Shown here one piece after another: positions 10,395 through 21,232 of a stretch of 64,000 nucleotides of DNA. The notes under the pieces are model-generated. The model was not told the DNA's origin and searched no databases. It worked only from the letters and a program-made list of their open reading frames with translations. Each line of letters opens with the position of its first letter. The first letter of the stretch is position 1. Source of the stretch: Lepisosteus oculatus (taxonomy: Eukaryota; Chordata; Actinopteri; Semionotiformes; Lepisosteidae); contig NC_090706.1 in the NCBI RefSeq assembly GCF_040954835.1, positions 29,273,148-29,337,147 on the forward strand, in the 5' to 3' direction. Both the position numbers and the translations under genes were made by a program.

Positions 10395-10790
10395 TTAAGC
10401 TCACAAAAACATAACACAAGTCACAGACGAGAGAAGGCCGTTTGGCCCATCTAGCAGAGGGGGTTGTTAGTGGCTAATTCATCCGATGATCTAATCCAGC
10501 TGTTTCTTGACCAAGGGTCTCAGCTTCAACAGCATGGCTGGGGAGCTTGTTCCACACTCCCACCACCTTTTGTGTAAAGGGTGTGTCTCATGTCCTGACT
10601 GGAGGATCTCAGCTGTTTCTTGATAGATGCCAGTGTATTGGCTTCCACAACAATAGCTGGACAGCTCGTTCCACACTCCCACCGCCCTAAGTGTAAAGAG
10701 GTGCCTCCCGTCACACCTTTATTATCTACGAATGAGCAGACAGGCTAGATGGGCCAAATGGCCTCCTCCCGTCTCTAAACTGGCTCGTGG
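10395..10790 (-). mobile_element. CR1/L2-type LINE 3' ends in tandem and inverted
   Basis: Two minus-strand copies of the ORF2 C-terminal segment (WNELSSY, VVEANTLASIKKQL in frame) are joined by the CAGTCAGGACATGAG-type junction, about 121 bp apart. The terminal sequence GATGGGCCAAACGGCC is on the minus side near 10440. A second terminal sequence, GATGGGCCAAATGGCC (10755-10775), points the opposite way. The locus therefore joins LINE ends in both orientations. Confidence 0.65.
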
Positions 10791-13274
10791 TTTTGGTACA
10801 GGTCCCAGCACTGGCATGTCTCTGGGGGCGTACTGGAGGACACGACCGCTTCACTGCAACAGAAGACGTCCTCTGTAGCTGACGCTCCACCCTGGACTCC
10901 CCCCTCTAAACTCCAAGAGTAGCGGACAGCGGCTCACCGAGGTACTGTCTGAGCGTGTGAAACTCACGCGCACACAGAGCCTGGCGCTGGCCCAGCCCAG
11001 GAAAGAAGGGGAGAGATGCCGTGGCTCCAGCAGTCCGGCCCAGCCCTGGGGAGGAGAGCGAGGGCGAGAGAGAGAGAGAGTGCGCTCGTGTCCTCACCCG
11101 CCCACCTGCCCACCCTCTCCCATTCACAGGCCTGCACTGGCGTGAGTGGTGCACTACAGCGCTGCCAAAGCAGCAACAATTAGCCACAAATACTGACATT
11201 TCCAACACGGAACACATTATTACCCGAGCCTCCCTGTCTGCTCCTCAGGCAGTGACAGGAGATCACACGCTGGGCTGCAGCTCTACTGAGCTTCCTCTCC
11301 CAGTAGGATCGGGAGCTGTGCTGGTTCTGGCAGGAGTGGGAATTCTGGGATTAGGTTTCTCTCTCCGTGTCTTTGACTGTTGCTCTCTCTCTCTCTGTCC
11401 GTCTCTGCAAATGTCTGTTCCATACTGCTCCCCCACCCACCCTCTCTCCCTCACAGTGCAATTCTGAGCGCTGTATCGGTATGTCCGACGAATTACTGTG
11501 TTCATTAACGCCGGCGAGGGCTACTGTGTTTATTTGTCGTTATATTTTTAGACGGCCCCCGTCCTCCTCCTCTTCTTCCTCTTTTCTATTCACTGATACA
11601 CAATGGCCACAGATCAGTTAGTCTGCCCCCCCCCAACCCAACCCATAGGTACCGGCTCCTGTTGGTCCGACCCCCCTGCCGGGCGGGGCAGAGCGCGAGC
11701 GCGACTCCGTTAGCCTCTGTGACTCCTCTTCCCCTTCTCAGTGCTTTACTCTCGCTCTCTGTCTGTCTTTCTCTACTTCTTCTTCTCTCTTCTTCTTCCA
11801 CCGCCACCCTTCCCCCCTTCAGTTTTACCGGAAGCCGTCTCCTATTTTAGAAACTTTCCGGCTGCGCGCTCTCTCTCTCTCTCCCTCGCCGTGTGTGACG
11901 AGTCTGAAGGCCCCTTCACCGGCGAGCGCGATCGCAAATTCTGCCCACAGGAAAAAAAATAAGTGCTGGGACAGAAATAAATCTAGCAAAAGCACAACAT
12001 AACACAGGGCGAGTAACGAAACTGCAGGGCAGAAATGAAGTGAAAATAACTGATAAACGGTTTGTGTTTTTTTTTTCAATTTAGTGATGGGGATTGAGGT
12101 GGAGTTTCTCTCGGTTCAGTTCAATCCAAGGTGCTTTATTGGCATGACCGATGAGCACGATCACTGTTGCCAAAGCAAAACAAATACAATGACCATAAAA
12201 CAAAAAAAAATCTACAATAAAGAGGGAATTTGGGGGGACGAGCGTGATATCGGGGCTCTATCGGCAGTCCCGGGGGTCTGAGCATGACGAGCCAGCCGTG
12301 GGTCAGGAGCCCGAAATGAGTTTCTGTCCCTTACCTGCCCGGAACGGCAGTTTGTCTGGAACAAATTAGCGTGTTTTCTTCTTGTAACAGAGCGCGTCGA
12401 CCTGATCAGACTCTTCTGTCTGAAAACAGTTCCCGTGGAAACGAAAACCCTTTGACCCGACCAGATGCTCGCGAAGTGGCGTCCGTGACCTCTTGAGAGC
12501 TTTTAGGGAGGACAGCGACGGCCAGGACGAGGTCTGCAGCTCCTGCGGCCCACGACAAGGAACGAGAAAGCTGGGGTGGGGTGGGGTTGGGGCCATTAAG
12601 GCGAGGGAGGGCGGGTTGAACGCGGTGCTCGGACATCTTCCCCAGACTTACACTTGAGCTGCACTGCCCAGGGCAGCTTGTACCGCGGGTGCGTGTTTTT
12701 AGCGTGTTTGGGTGTCTTAACCCTACCGCACGGCTGCTGTGCGCCAAACCGTTTCTTCTTTCTAATAAAACCCGTTTTTTTAAACACACGCCACCACCAA
12801 CCCCCCCCCGACACAGGCCTCGCGGTTTCTCCTATCTGACTAATGGATAGTTACCAAACCGTTTAATCATCGTCATTCTGTCAGAAACCAAAAATATATC
12901 TGGAACAGCCCCTCGATGATAATACTTGACGAGGACATTGTTATTACTAAAACAGCTGCTGTTACACAGCCCCCTCAGTAATCGCTCTTCAGTTATGACC
13001 AATTTATCGTGATGCCTTTAGATTTTGAGTTTCTGCTGTATTTTTTAAAATCTAATCCGTGCTTGCAATTAAAGAGAAACAAGGTTATTTCGATACGAGT
13101 GACTATAGGCACATTCGCTCTTTTCCAGAGTCTCGTTACCATGGTCTCGTTAGAGGTTTCTCATCGCTGGGGTCTTTTTCACACAACACTCATTCCTTCG
13201 TGGCTTCAGGGATCCATTCACTGCGAGCCCTATTGCAACCTTCCTATTGATTCAGAAATTAATTGACTAAACGA
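10791..13274. other. CpG-rich single-copy region without a supported gene
   Basis: GC-rich blocks at 10850-11150, 11650-11930 and 12400-12730 alternate with pyrimidine-rich stretches (11560-11830). Open frames of 60-148 codons are present but none is recognisable. It could be promoter-proximal DNA of a gene outside the window, but no start site or exon can be assigned. Confidence 0.4.
12085..12200. mobile_element. Possible fish interspersed-repeat end
   Basis: CAGTTCAATCCAAGGTGCTT TATTGGCATGA followed by TTGCCAAAGCA resembles a very common fish repeat terminus ('tcaattcaaggtgctttattggcatgac...attgccaaagca'). The assignment is from memory; I cannot say which class it belongs to. Confidence 0.4.
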
Positions 13275-13645
13275 TCACGTGTTTGTATAGCACTTTTCAT
13301 TCCTAAAAATCTTCAAACACAGGAGGGGACCCACTTCATCTCCACTGAAGTGCAGAACCACCTGGGTGACACTGTTCTGCACCTGCAGCCCCACGACACA
13401 CAGATCAGGGGAGGAGAGAGAAACTGTACAAGACCAGAGTGGGGTTCAGTCCTCCTGCAGCCCCACGACACACAGATCAGGGGAGGAGAGAGAAACTGTA
13501 CAAGACCAGAGTGGGGTTCAGTCCTCCTGCAGCCCCACGACACACAGATCAGGGGAGGAGAGAGAAACTGTACAAGACCAGAGTGGCGTTCACCCAGGAC
13601 AGGGGGGGTGACACCCCAAATCTGATATACAGTCCTGGAATTTTT
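13275..13645 (-). mobile_element. 5S-SINE-VNTR, 5'-truncated copy
   Basis: On the minus strand only the end of the body, three 72-bp VNTR units (13382-13593) and the tail remain. The tail segment (13285-13380) contains TATAGCACTTTTCATTCCTA and CACAGGAGGGGACCCACTTC and matches the 2560-3040 and 39.0 kb copies. No 5S-like head is present. Flanking DNA is AT-rich. Confidence 0.6.
13382..13593. repeat. 72-bp VNTR, 3 copies
   Basis: Three nearly identical units beginning CCTGCAGCCCCACGACACAC, with starts exactly 72 bp apart (13382, 13454, 13526). Near identity between neighbouring units points to recent expansion or homogenisation. Confidence 0.95.
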
Positions 13646-14399
13646 TTAGAGATTAGGATTTTTTAAATCCATTTAAATTATCAATCAATTCAGTGATTAA
13701 GGGCACTCTGGTCTTTGAGAACTCCCTGTCACGGAGACCAACGGTGTCTTGCAGCAGTCAGTGGGCCGGGCTCGAACCCGATCCCCTCTGGACTGCTGCA
13801 GGGTTGCCCTCCAGCTCTGCGCTGTGATAGCTGTCCAGTAGGCTCCTCTGTCCAGTGTCCAGCAAGGGAGGCGTCCACACGTCCTCAGGCGCTCTCTGAT
13901 TGGCTGGTTAGCGCATCGATCACACTGATTGGCGCGTCGGCATGTTGCTGGGAGACGAGGAAGGGGAGGGGCTAAATCAGCCCACCCCCTCCCTCACCTC
14001 CCCACCCTTGTGTGCTGGCATGGTGTCCCTGCTGCCCAGAAATAGATATCCCTGAAATTACCCACCCTGAGTGGCACTCATGGGCTTCTTGTAAAATCTC
14101 CAGCCTCAATTTTCTTTAAAACGCTTCACGGTAGGGCTTTCTGCTCCAGTAATTTGCACATCACAGAACATTAGCCGAAACAGTGGAAGCTTCATTATTT
14201 CAAAACAAGTGTGATGTATATTGATTACACTCTTAGCATGCCACTTATTCCACTTCGGAATATTAGCTTTTTTTTATCTCGTTGTTGCCAGAGAGAGAAA
14301 AGCTGGAAGGGCGCGGATGAGTAAAAGCTTTTTTTTTTGTGCCCTAAAACCAGAAAAAAACTGTTTTTACTTATTCAATTCCACAGCGTTCATAAGCCC
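13646..14399. other. Single-copy DNA with two inverted CCAAT motifs
   Basis: CTGATTGGCTGG and CTGATTGGCGCG (13895-13940) are spaced about 30 bp apart, an arrangement seen in CCAAT-box promoters, but no downstream exon is recognised. The rest is unremarkable. Confidence 0.35.
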
Positions 14400-14790
14400 C
14401 TTCCGAAGGTCACAGAATCCAAGTACCTGAGGATAAGGCAGAATCCAGACGGGGAACGATCAGAGGGCGAGGTTTGCTAATTGAAGAGCCTCCGAACAAG
14501 CCAGACTTCCAATCTGGACGAAGAATAATGGCAGTTGAAGGAACTAAACCCTTTTAGTCTTGAACAGAGACGATTATGAGGGAAGTTGAGGCAAGCCTTC
14601 AGACCCCTCGAAGACTCCGACACAGTCAACTTCTTCAGAATCAACAAACACAGAGAAACACAAACCAGAGGACACCAGTGGAAACTACAGGGAAGGGCAT
14701 CTCACACTGGGAACAGGAGGCACTTCTTTGCACAAAGGGTGGTGGGAGTGGGGAACAAGCTGCCCGGCCCTGTTGGTGATGGACCGATGG
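14400..14790 (+). mobile_element. CR1/L2-type LINE ORF2 C-terminal remnant
   Basis: This is the longest copy of this LINE end. With frameshifts it encodes VNFFRIN, TRGHQWKLQGR and then HFFAQRVVGVGNKLP. These correspond in order to the conserved C-terminal tail of CR1/L2 proteins (RRLRGDL...TRG..KL....R...FF..RVV..WN.LP). Upstream, AGTCTTGAACAGAGACGA decodes as SLEQRR, the family's usual SLEKRR. The frame is broken and it is inactive. Confidence 0.7.
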
Positions 14791-15273
14791 GCAAGCACGT
14801 GCTCAGGCCCCTGCAGGTTCAGCTCAGGAGAGCAGCGTGTCGTGTCGCGAGTCACCCCGACTTTACCTGCACCGCGTTTCCTCCCTGAGCTCAGCGCACG
14901 GGGTCACAGAGAGTGCGTGAGAGAGATGGCAGTGATGTCACTGCCTTTGCCCTCCCCCCTCAGACTGGAGACTTGCAGACTCAGCGCAGAAGGCAGATGG
15001 CACAGATACAGTGTTTCATGTATAAGACTGCATATACAGTATACAGGGAAGCGATAGTCAGGACTTCTGACATCATTATTATAGCTGATTATTATACCTC
15101 ATAGGTGTATCTCAGCTTGACCAGCAGATACAGTCTGCACAGTGACTGAGCTGTCATAGAGGAAGGGCAGATGTAAGATGAGCATTAAACAAAAACTTAA
15201 AGAGCTATTGAAAAGCCCACTTGATGTGATTTCACTTTCTCTTCTGTATGCATACCAGGAGGCTACCACCTCA
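14791..15273. other. Single-copy DNA
   Basis: No recognised gene or repeat. Open frames of 60-109 codons begin inside the preceding LINE fragment and are not supported. Confidence 0.4.
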
Positions 15274-15556
15274 CAGTGTGCCTCTGGGGTGTGTGAGGTA
15301 CCCCAATCTCATCTTCTCTGTGTGCCTCTGGGGTGTGTGAGGTACCCCAATCTCATCCTCTCTGTGTGCCTCTGGGGTGTGTGAGGTACCCCAATCTCAT
15401 CCTCTCTGTGTGCCTCTGGGGTGTGTGAGGTACCCCAATCTCATCCTCTCTGTGTGCCTCTGGGGTGTGTGAGGTACCCCAATTTCACTCCTCTGTGTTG
15501 CTCTGGGGTGTGTGCAGTACCCCGCTTTCACCCTCCCGGTGTGCCCCTGGGGTACC
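15274..15556. repeat. 44-bp minisatellite, about 5-6 copies
   Basis: The unit begins TGTGTGCCTCTGGGGTGTGT and ends GAGGTACCCCAATCTCATCCTC. The first four units are nearly perfect; units after 15480 decay. Each unit contains the near-palindrome GGGGTGTGTGAGGTACCCC. Confidence 0.93.
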
Positions 15557-17545
15557 CCCACCTCTCAGCGTCTTTCTGAGCAGGAGGCACTGATCCCTCA
15601 CTTCTGAAAACTGGACAGCAGGACCCGAACACGGATCATTCAACAAGAAGCCGGTTCAGTTCTGTCATGCTTCAAAAGCACACGTGTGTGTGTGTGTGTA
15701 CATGCCCCGTATAAATAAACCAATTAATATTTTTAGCTTGCAGGGAGTTAAAAATAACCTCTTCTTTGTTTTAGGGTCTATTTCCAGCCTGCATCATCCT
15801 GTTATTGCTGTCGTGTGCTGATATATTTAGCCGTGCGGTTTCTGAAGAGCGTGGAAACTGTGACAAAAGTTGTTTTGCAGAGAATGCTTCCTGTGTCACT
15901 GGCTGCTGAGAAACCGCGGGCCGCACGCGGGCCCTGCGGCAGTGACGCTGCAGAGCGGAAAACCTGCCCGACGCTACGAGGAAGTTTGTGCTTTTCGGAA
16001 AAAAAAGCGAGTGTTTACGGCCACGCTGAAAGGATACGCTTCCCCTATTGTGGACTTTCCCTTCTCAAACACAACAAACCCTAGGTGAGCGCTTGTTTGT
16101 GTAAATGGATATATATATATAAATCTAAATAAATACGTGCCATTGTTTTTCGGAGAGCACGTCGGTGCGGCGTGCAGAGGAAGCGGTTTTCGTGTCCGCG
16201 CGGCTCCAGTGAAAACTGCTTGACACGCGTGTGCGCCCACGAAGCTTCAAAACTTTCAAACCACCACTTCAGATCGGGCGTGCCGTGTGGTGTCGGCGCC
16301 AGGCGCCCTCTTTCTTCCCTGCGCTCGCTGTATCTAAATTGTTCTTGCAGGATTGGGTTTCCTGGCGAAATTGTTCTTTCCGCGATTTAGAAATAAATAC
16401 ATAACAGTTGAAGAACAAAATAACGCTGGGCTGGCCTGGCCTGTACGCCTCGGTTAAACGGGGTAAGTGCAGACAGCGCCGACTTCCGTAAGAGCTGACT
16501 TCCGTAATCCGAATCCTACGGCCGCTTTTCCGTAAATCGGGTTTGGCTCTTGAGGCGGGTGCTGGCGGCAGCTGGCAGGAGCAGGGTTCGTCATGTGAGG
16601 CGTGCGCTGGATTCGGCAGTAAACTGCAAGCGAGGTCATTCCAGGGGTTTTGTGGACTCAGCAGAAATGAAAACCCAAGGAATAAATAACGGAAGCCATT
16701 TAAGGAAGTACTGGCTCTGAGTACTCCTCACTTGTGTATATATCTGAACAAATGGGAGTGCAAATCGGATTTTTTTCATTCGTGAGTGGTGGTTCTCCGT
16801 TGTGTCAAACTGGCGTGTGTCAGAAGGGGACCCCGCTCCTGTGTGCTTGAGTGGGGCTCCGTGCCTGACCCGAACTGGTGGGTGAGCTGGTTTTGATACG
16901 GCAGCCCAAGAAGGACATAAAAGTAATCTCGCAAAAAAAAAGAGAGAGATTGGGAAAATCCAGCAGAATACCGAACAGAGCTGTGCGATCTGTGTGGGTC
17001 GGCTGGAGCTCTCTCGCTCGGTTCACGGTCGCGGTGTTTCGGAAGGCTTCGGGATTTGCGCCCAAGAGCCGCGCGGCCAACACGCTCTGGGATCGCGGAG
17101 GAGGGCGCTGGCCGGCGCGCCGCGAGTCTGTGTGTTACTGACGGTGCTGAAGTGCGGAAACACTCTCTGTTTTTCCGTGAACGGGCTCCGGCAGGGAGCA
17201 GCCAGGGTCCCCATCTCCTCGTCTTTCAACAGACCGGGACCCGACCTGAGATCGAGCCCCAGATCGAAAGATGGAGATGCAGAAACAGCAGAGCCTGGAG
17301 ACCACCCTCCCCCCCGAGACCGGCCGACCCCGCTGATAAACCAGAGGCGTTCCCGAAAAATCCCATTCCGAGTCACAGAAGCCGGGGAAAGTGCCCCCAT
17401 TCCAGAATTCCTCCTGCTTCCCGTGCAGTTTCCAGATCCACTACGAAAGGCACTCTGTCGGTCTGAGCGAGCGAGGGAGGGAGACTGGGCTCCCTGCTGC
17501 CCTGTGTTCCTGTGGGTTGTTTCCAGACCAAAGTGAAAGGCTTGT
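15557..17545. other. Single-copy DNA with a CpG island
   Basis: Includes a short GT microsatellite (about 15680-15700) and an AT run (16107-16122). CpG density rises at 15910-15990, 16180-16320 and most strongly at 16980-17470. Open frames up to 189 codons overlap on both strands in the CpG-rich part, as expected for GC-rich DNA. None is recognised as a protein. Confidence 0.4.
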
Positions 17546-17547
17546 GA

Positions 17548-18208
17548 AACCAACGACAAGCGATTAGTGCCACTTTGGAGTCTGCGTTTCATTTTAAAAG
17601 ACCGGGTTTAAAAAGTATAATCCTACACCTCAAGGTCTGTTAGGCCATTCTCCTGACAGCTGCCTGGCGTTAAATATTTACACTTGGCTGTGCAATCACA
17701 CACACACACACACACATATATATAAAATCAGCCATGCGTGTGTGGAGTCATCACACACAGAGTGGTGGGGGTGTGGAACAAGCTGCCTAGCCATGTTGTT
17801 GAAACTGATACTCTGGCTTCTTTCAAGACACAGCTGGAGGAGACCCTGTGATCAATCAGCTACTAACTACGAACAGACCGCCCGGCTGTTGGTCGAATCG
17901 GTCCTCTTGTCTATAACCTTCCTGACGTTCTTAAACATTCCCGACAGTGAGCAAACTCGAAAAAGGCAGAATCGTCGTTTGTGTGGCACCATTGCACACG
18001 TGTGTGCATAGCTGATTATATACATGTGTGTCATTATATATACGTGTGTAGTCACAGGCAACAGGGCAACATGGTAAATATTTAACACCAGGCAGCTGTC
18101 AGGAGAATGGCCTAACAGACCTTGAGGTGTAGAATTATCCTTTTTAAACCCAGTCTTTTAAAATGAAACACAGACTCTGAACTGGCACTAATCACTTGTT
18201 GTTGTTTT
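17548..18208. repeat. Large inverted repeat with about 135-bp arms
   Basis: The left arm 17548-17681 and right arm 18074-18208 are reverse complements at about 92% identity by hand alignment. Both contain CTCAAGGTCTGTTAGGCC or its complement and TTCTCCTGACAGCTGCC. Similarity continues weakly inward through (CA)n/(TA)n and AATCAGC(C/T)ATGC to about 17745 and 17998. The enclosed core holds a CR1/L2-type LINE 3' end. It could be a foldback element or an inverted segmental duplication. Confidence 0.88.
17755..17935 (+). mobile_element. CR1/L2-type LINE 3' end inside the inverted repeat
   Basis: GTGGTGGGGGTGTGGAACAA decodes as the VVGVWNKLP motif, followed by LASFKTQLEET-like codons and the 3' terminal ATCAGCTACTAACTACGAAC. 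It is 5'-truncated just at the end of the left arm's CA/TA-rich part. Confidence 0.7.
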
Positions 18209-19094
18209 CACACATAAAGAAATGTAGCTATTCATACTACCGTCTATTAATATCTCGCTTGGCCTTTGTCATTCACACAAAGTGAGTCAGTTCCTGTTTG
18301 ATTCAAGTCGAAGCGTGTCAGTCATGAAACAGTTACCCAAGATTCCCCTCTCGCCAGCCCCGTGGGAGTTACAGAGCACCGTCAGCGTCCCGGCCGGCAG
18401 AGGGGGCCTGACATTTAGACAGGGCGCGGTGAGGAGAGAAATTTCCAAACCTCTCCGCCCGCGGGGCTGGGAGTACGGGGCCGCTGGTACGGACCGGGTT
18501 ATGGTACGGGCTGCCAGCATCGCACTATTTACTCTCGCTGCCCACGCGCTCGCTATTAAGGCTCAGCCCCGGCCCGATGTCTCTGTTCTGTTTGTGGCGG
18601 TGACGAGAATTTTCCCCATCCCACACGCGCCAGCGAGAAACCAGGGCCCTTTACAGTGAGCAAGACGCCCGCCTGGAAGGTCGCATCGGTCAAAGGTCAC
18701 TGTGCAGCTCAGCCTTGTCAGCTTTCCGTTGCGGCCCTGAAGTAACCCTGCTCTTCTGACACGGCTTGATACGCAAACGGAGTCCCACGTAGCTCTGTCT
18801 GATCGTGCGGCGAAGCTCGGGCCGGGTTTCTGCATGGAGCTCCTGTTCCTGATTAAACATTAAAAATCACTGCGAGCACAAACTCTCCTGTCTCCATGTG
18901 CTTTGGATATGGATTAAGATTTGTTGATATTCTGGTGGGTTTTTTTTTTTATATGTTGATTATTTCCACATCTGAAAAAAGGATTGTGAATAATCCTTCC
19001 TTGCACAACAACATGAGAGGTGTCAAAGATAAGAGAAGCCATTCTGACCAATCAACCTGCTTGGTTGTCAGTAGACAAATGATCCTAATTAGGC
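18209..19094. other. Single-copy DNA with a CpG-rich block
   Basis: 18340-18660 is CpG-rich and carries a 125-codon plus-strand frame of no recognisable family. The remainder is AT-rich, with a T10 run near 18940. Confidence 0.4.
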
Positions 19095-19290
19095 TCGCAC
19101 GTGTTTCTTGGAAGAATCTAGGGTATTGGCTTCTATCACATGGCTGGGCAGCTTGTTCCACGCTCCCACCACCCTTTGTGTAAAGAGGCACCTCCTGTTC
19201 TCAGTGTTGGATGGTCTTCCCTGTAGTCTCCACTGGTGTCCTTTGGATTGTGTTTCACTGTTGATACTGAAAAGGCCTCAGAGTCTCAGT
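19095..19290 (-). mobile_element. CR1/L2-type LINE 3' end
   Basis: The minus strand reads SINSETQSKGHQW-RLQGR, then LFTQRVVGAWNKLPSHV, matching the conserved ORF2 C-terminus. Only one copy of the terminal segment is present here, without the 121-bp duplication. Confidence 0.7.
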
Positions 19291-19467
19291 GTGTTTCTGC
19301 TTTGAATGTGTTCTTACACCCTGTGCACGTCTTTGTTTAGTTGCTTATTCTGTCTTTTCTGTTATCCTCCAGAATCAGATACTGTGTGTGCTGTGGACCG
19401 ACACTCTGGATGAGAGCTTAGCTGTCTGCCTCCTATCCGGTTTGATTTACCCTCTACTGCCTCCTCC
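19291..19467. other. Single-copy spacer
   Basis: Short stretch without recognised features. Confidence 0.4.
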
Positions 19468-19795
19468 ATGACCAGTACAGCCCTGCGTGAACCCCAGGCC
19501 AGTACAGCCCTGCGTGAACCCCAGACCAGTACAGCCCTGCATGAACCCCAGGCCAGTACAGCCCTGCGTGAACCCCAGACCAGTACAGCCCTGCGTGAAC
19601 CCCAGGCCAGTAAGGTCCTGTGTGAACCCCAGACCAGTACAGCCCTGCATGAACCCCAGGCAGTACGGCCCTGCATGACCCCCAGACCAGTACAGCCCTG
19701 CGTGAACCCCAGACCAGTACAGCCCTGTGTGAACTCCAGGCCAGTAAGGTCCTGCGTGAACCCCAGACCAGAACAGCCTTGTGTCGATCCCAGTC
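19468..19795. repeat. 27-bp minisatellite, about 12 copies
   Basis: The unit is CCAGTACAGCCCTGCGTGAA followed by CCCCAGA/G. A few units carry TAAGGTCCTG in place of TACAGCCCTG, at regular intervals of about five units, suggesting block duplication. Open frames on both strands, such as the repeated TALREPQAS, are artefacts. Confidence 0.93.
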
Positions 19796-20233
19796 TGCTA
19801 CTGCCCCATATTGTGGGGCCACAGGGGTGACCCCAGTCGTATATAGCCCATGCTGGGGAGCCACAGGAATGACCCCAGTCCAGCACAGCCCCGTGCAGGA
19901 GAACTGGAGAGAGGATACAGAAGCTCTTTGAGAAGCAGAATGGGATTGCAGTATTACTGGGTTTCTGAGGAAGTAAAATAAAACAAAAAGTGCATGTTGT
20001 GTAGTGACTGTGTAATGTGCTTACTGTGTAATGTGATATCACTGGCAAGCTTCTGTCCCCAGTTCCCTGAGCCGGAATGCTCACTCTTTCCTCAAACCCA
20101 CATGGAGTATTCTAGCATCTCCCATTGTCACTCAGCTTTGGAACAAGGAGCAAGGCAAGCAAGGAGATGGGATACAGAAATCACCAAGTGATTTCATGGA
20201 ACAACCTTGAAGGAAGCCTTTCTCAGCAAGGAG
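19796..20233. other. Single-copy DNA
   Basis: No recognised gene. A degraded continuation of the 27-bp array reaches about 19890 (GACCCCAGTC motifs). Confidence 0.4.
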
Positions 20234-20518
20234 TGAAGGAGCGAGTGGATGAATGCGTGCACCAGTGAGTGAATGGATGAGCGAGTGGATGAATGCATGC
20301 ACCAGTGAGTGAATGGATGAGCGAGTGGATGAATGCATGCACCAGCGAGTGAATGGATGAGCGAGTGGATGAATGCATGCACCAGTGAGTGAATGAATGA
20401 GCGAGTGGATGAATGCATGTACCAGTGAGTGAATGGATGAGCGAGTGGATGAATGCATGCACCAGTGAGTGAATGGATGAGCGAGTGGATGAATGCATGC
20501 ACCAGTGAGTGCATGAGC
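20234..20518. repeat. 40-bp minisatellite, about 7 copies
   Basis: The unit is GTGAGTGAATGGATGAGCGA followed by GTGGATGAATGCATGCACCA. Since 40 is not divisible by three, the encoded peptide repeats every 120 bp and all three minus frames stay open (102-130 codons), showing that the frames come from the repeat and not from selection. Confidence 0.95.
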
Positions 20519-20771
20519 CGTCACACCCCAAGATCCTGGAGTTGGCAGCGTGAGAAATCAGCTCTGTGCTGAAGTGCGAACTGTGTGCGGCAGATTCTGG
20601 AGTCTGACTTGGACCCCTCAGGGCTGAGGACCTCTGCTAGAATGAAGAGCAAACGCCCAGGAGAGGCGACCCCGAAGGTGTGGGACCAGCTATTGTGTCT
20701 TGTCTGCGGGGTGCCCCTCGGCCACAGGGCCCAAAGGAGACGGCAAAAGTGAGCATTCAATAACAGAGCGC
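20519..20771. other. Single-copy spacer
   Basis: No recognised gene or repeat. Confidence 0.4.
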
Positions 20772-20944
20772 ATCAGCCATCAGCCATCAGCCATCAGCCA
20801 TCAGCCATCAGCCATCAGCCATCAGCCATCAGCCATCAGCCATCAGCCATCAGCCATCAGCCATCAGCCATCAGCCATCAGCCATCAGCCATCAGCCATC
20901 AGCCATCAGCCATCAGCCATCAGCCATCAGCCATCAGCCATCAG
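20772..20944. repeat. Perfect ATCAGCC heptamer array, about 25 copies
   Basis: 173 bp of uninterrupted ATCAGCC with no visible sequence variant. The array stops exactly where a SINE begins (GGTGGCTCTG). Perfect homogeneity implies recent expansion. Confidence 0.98.
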
Positions 20945-21232
20945 GTGGCTCTGTAGCTAAGGATCTGCGCCTGTGGCTGGAAGGTTGCCGGTTCAAGTCC
21001 CACAGCCGGCAGAGGAATCCTACTCCGTTGGGCTCCTGAGCAAGGCCCTTAACCCCAACTGCTCCAGGGGCGCTGTACACTGGCTGACCCTGTGCTCTGA
21101 CCCCAGGCTCTCTCCCTGTCTGTGTCTGTGTGTCTCATGGAGAGCAAGCTGGGGTATGCGAAAAGATCATTCCTAATGCAAGAAATTGTAAAGGGTTAAT
21201 AAAGTAATGTTAAATTATAAAAAAAAAAAACT
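20944..21232 (+). mobile_element. tRNA-derived V-SINE
   Basis: The head has a polymerase III box A (TAGCTAAGGATCTG) and box B (GGTTCAAGTCC) about 35 bp apart. Next comes the conserved V-domain phrase GAGCAAGGCCCTTAACCCCA, then a LINE-type tail with AATAAAG and a terminal A10. A second copy of the same family lies at 52388-52600. No target-site duplication is obvious because the 5' flank is the heptamer array. Confidence 0.8.

Noticed and set aside
13710..13810. Possible tRNA-like box B (GGTTCGAGCCC on the minus strand)
   Set aside because: No matching box A at the right distance and no SINE body or tail around it.
16994..17592. 180-189 codon frames on both strands as an exon
   Set aside because: CpG-rich DNA keeps frames open on both strands; no recognisable domain and no convincing splice sites.
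19468..20518. CRISPR-like regularly spaced repeats
   Set aside because: The units are contiguous tandem minisatellites without unique spacers, in vertebrate DNA.
20944..21020. A functional tRNA gene
   Set aside because: Box A and B are present, but the sequence does not fold as an intact tRNA and is followed by a SINE body; a second copy lies at 52.4 kb.
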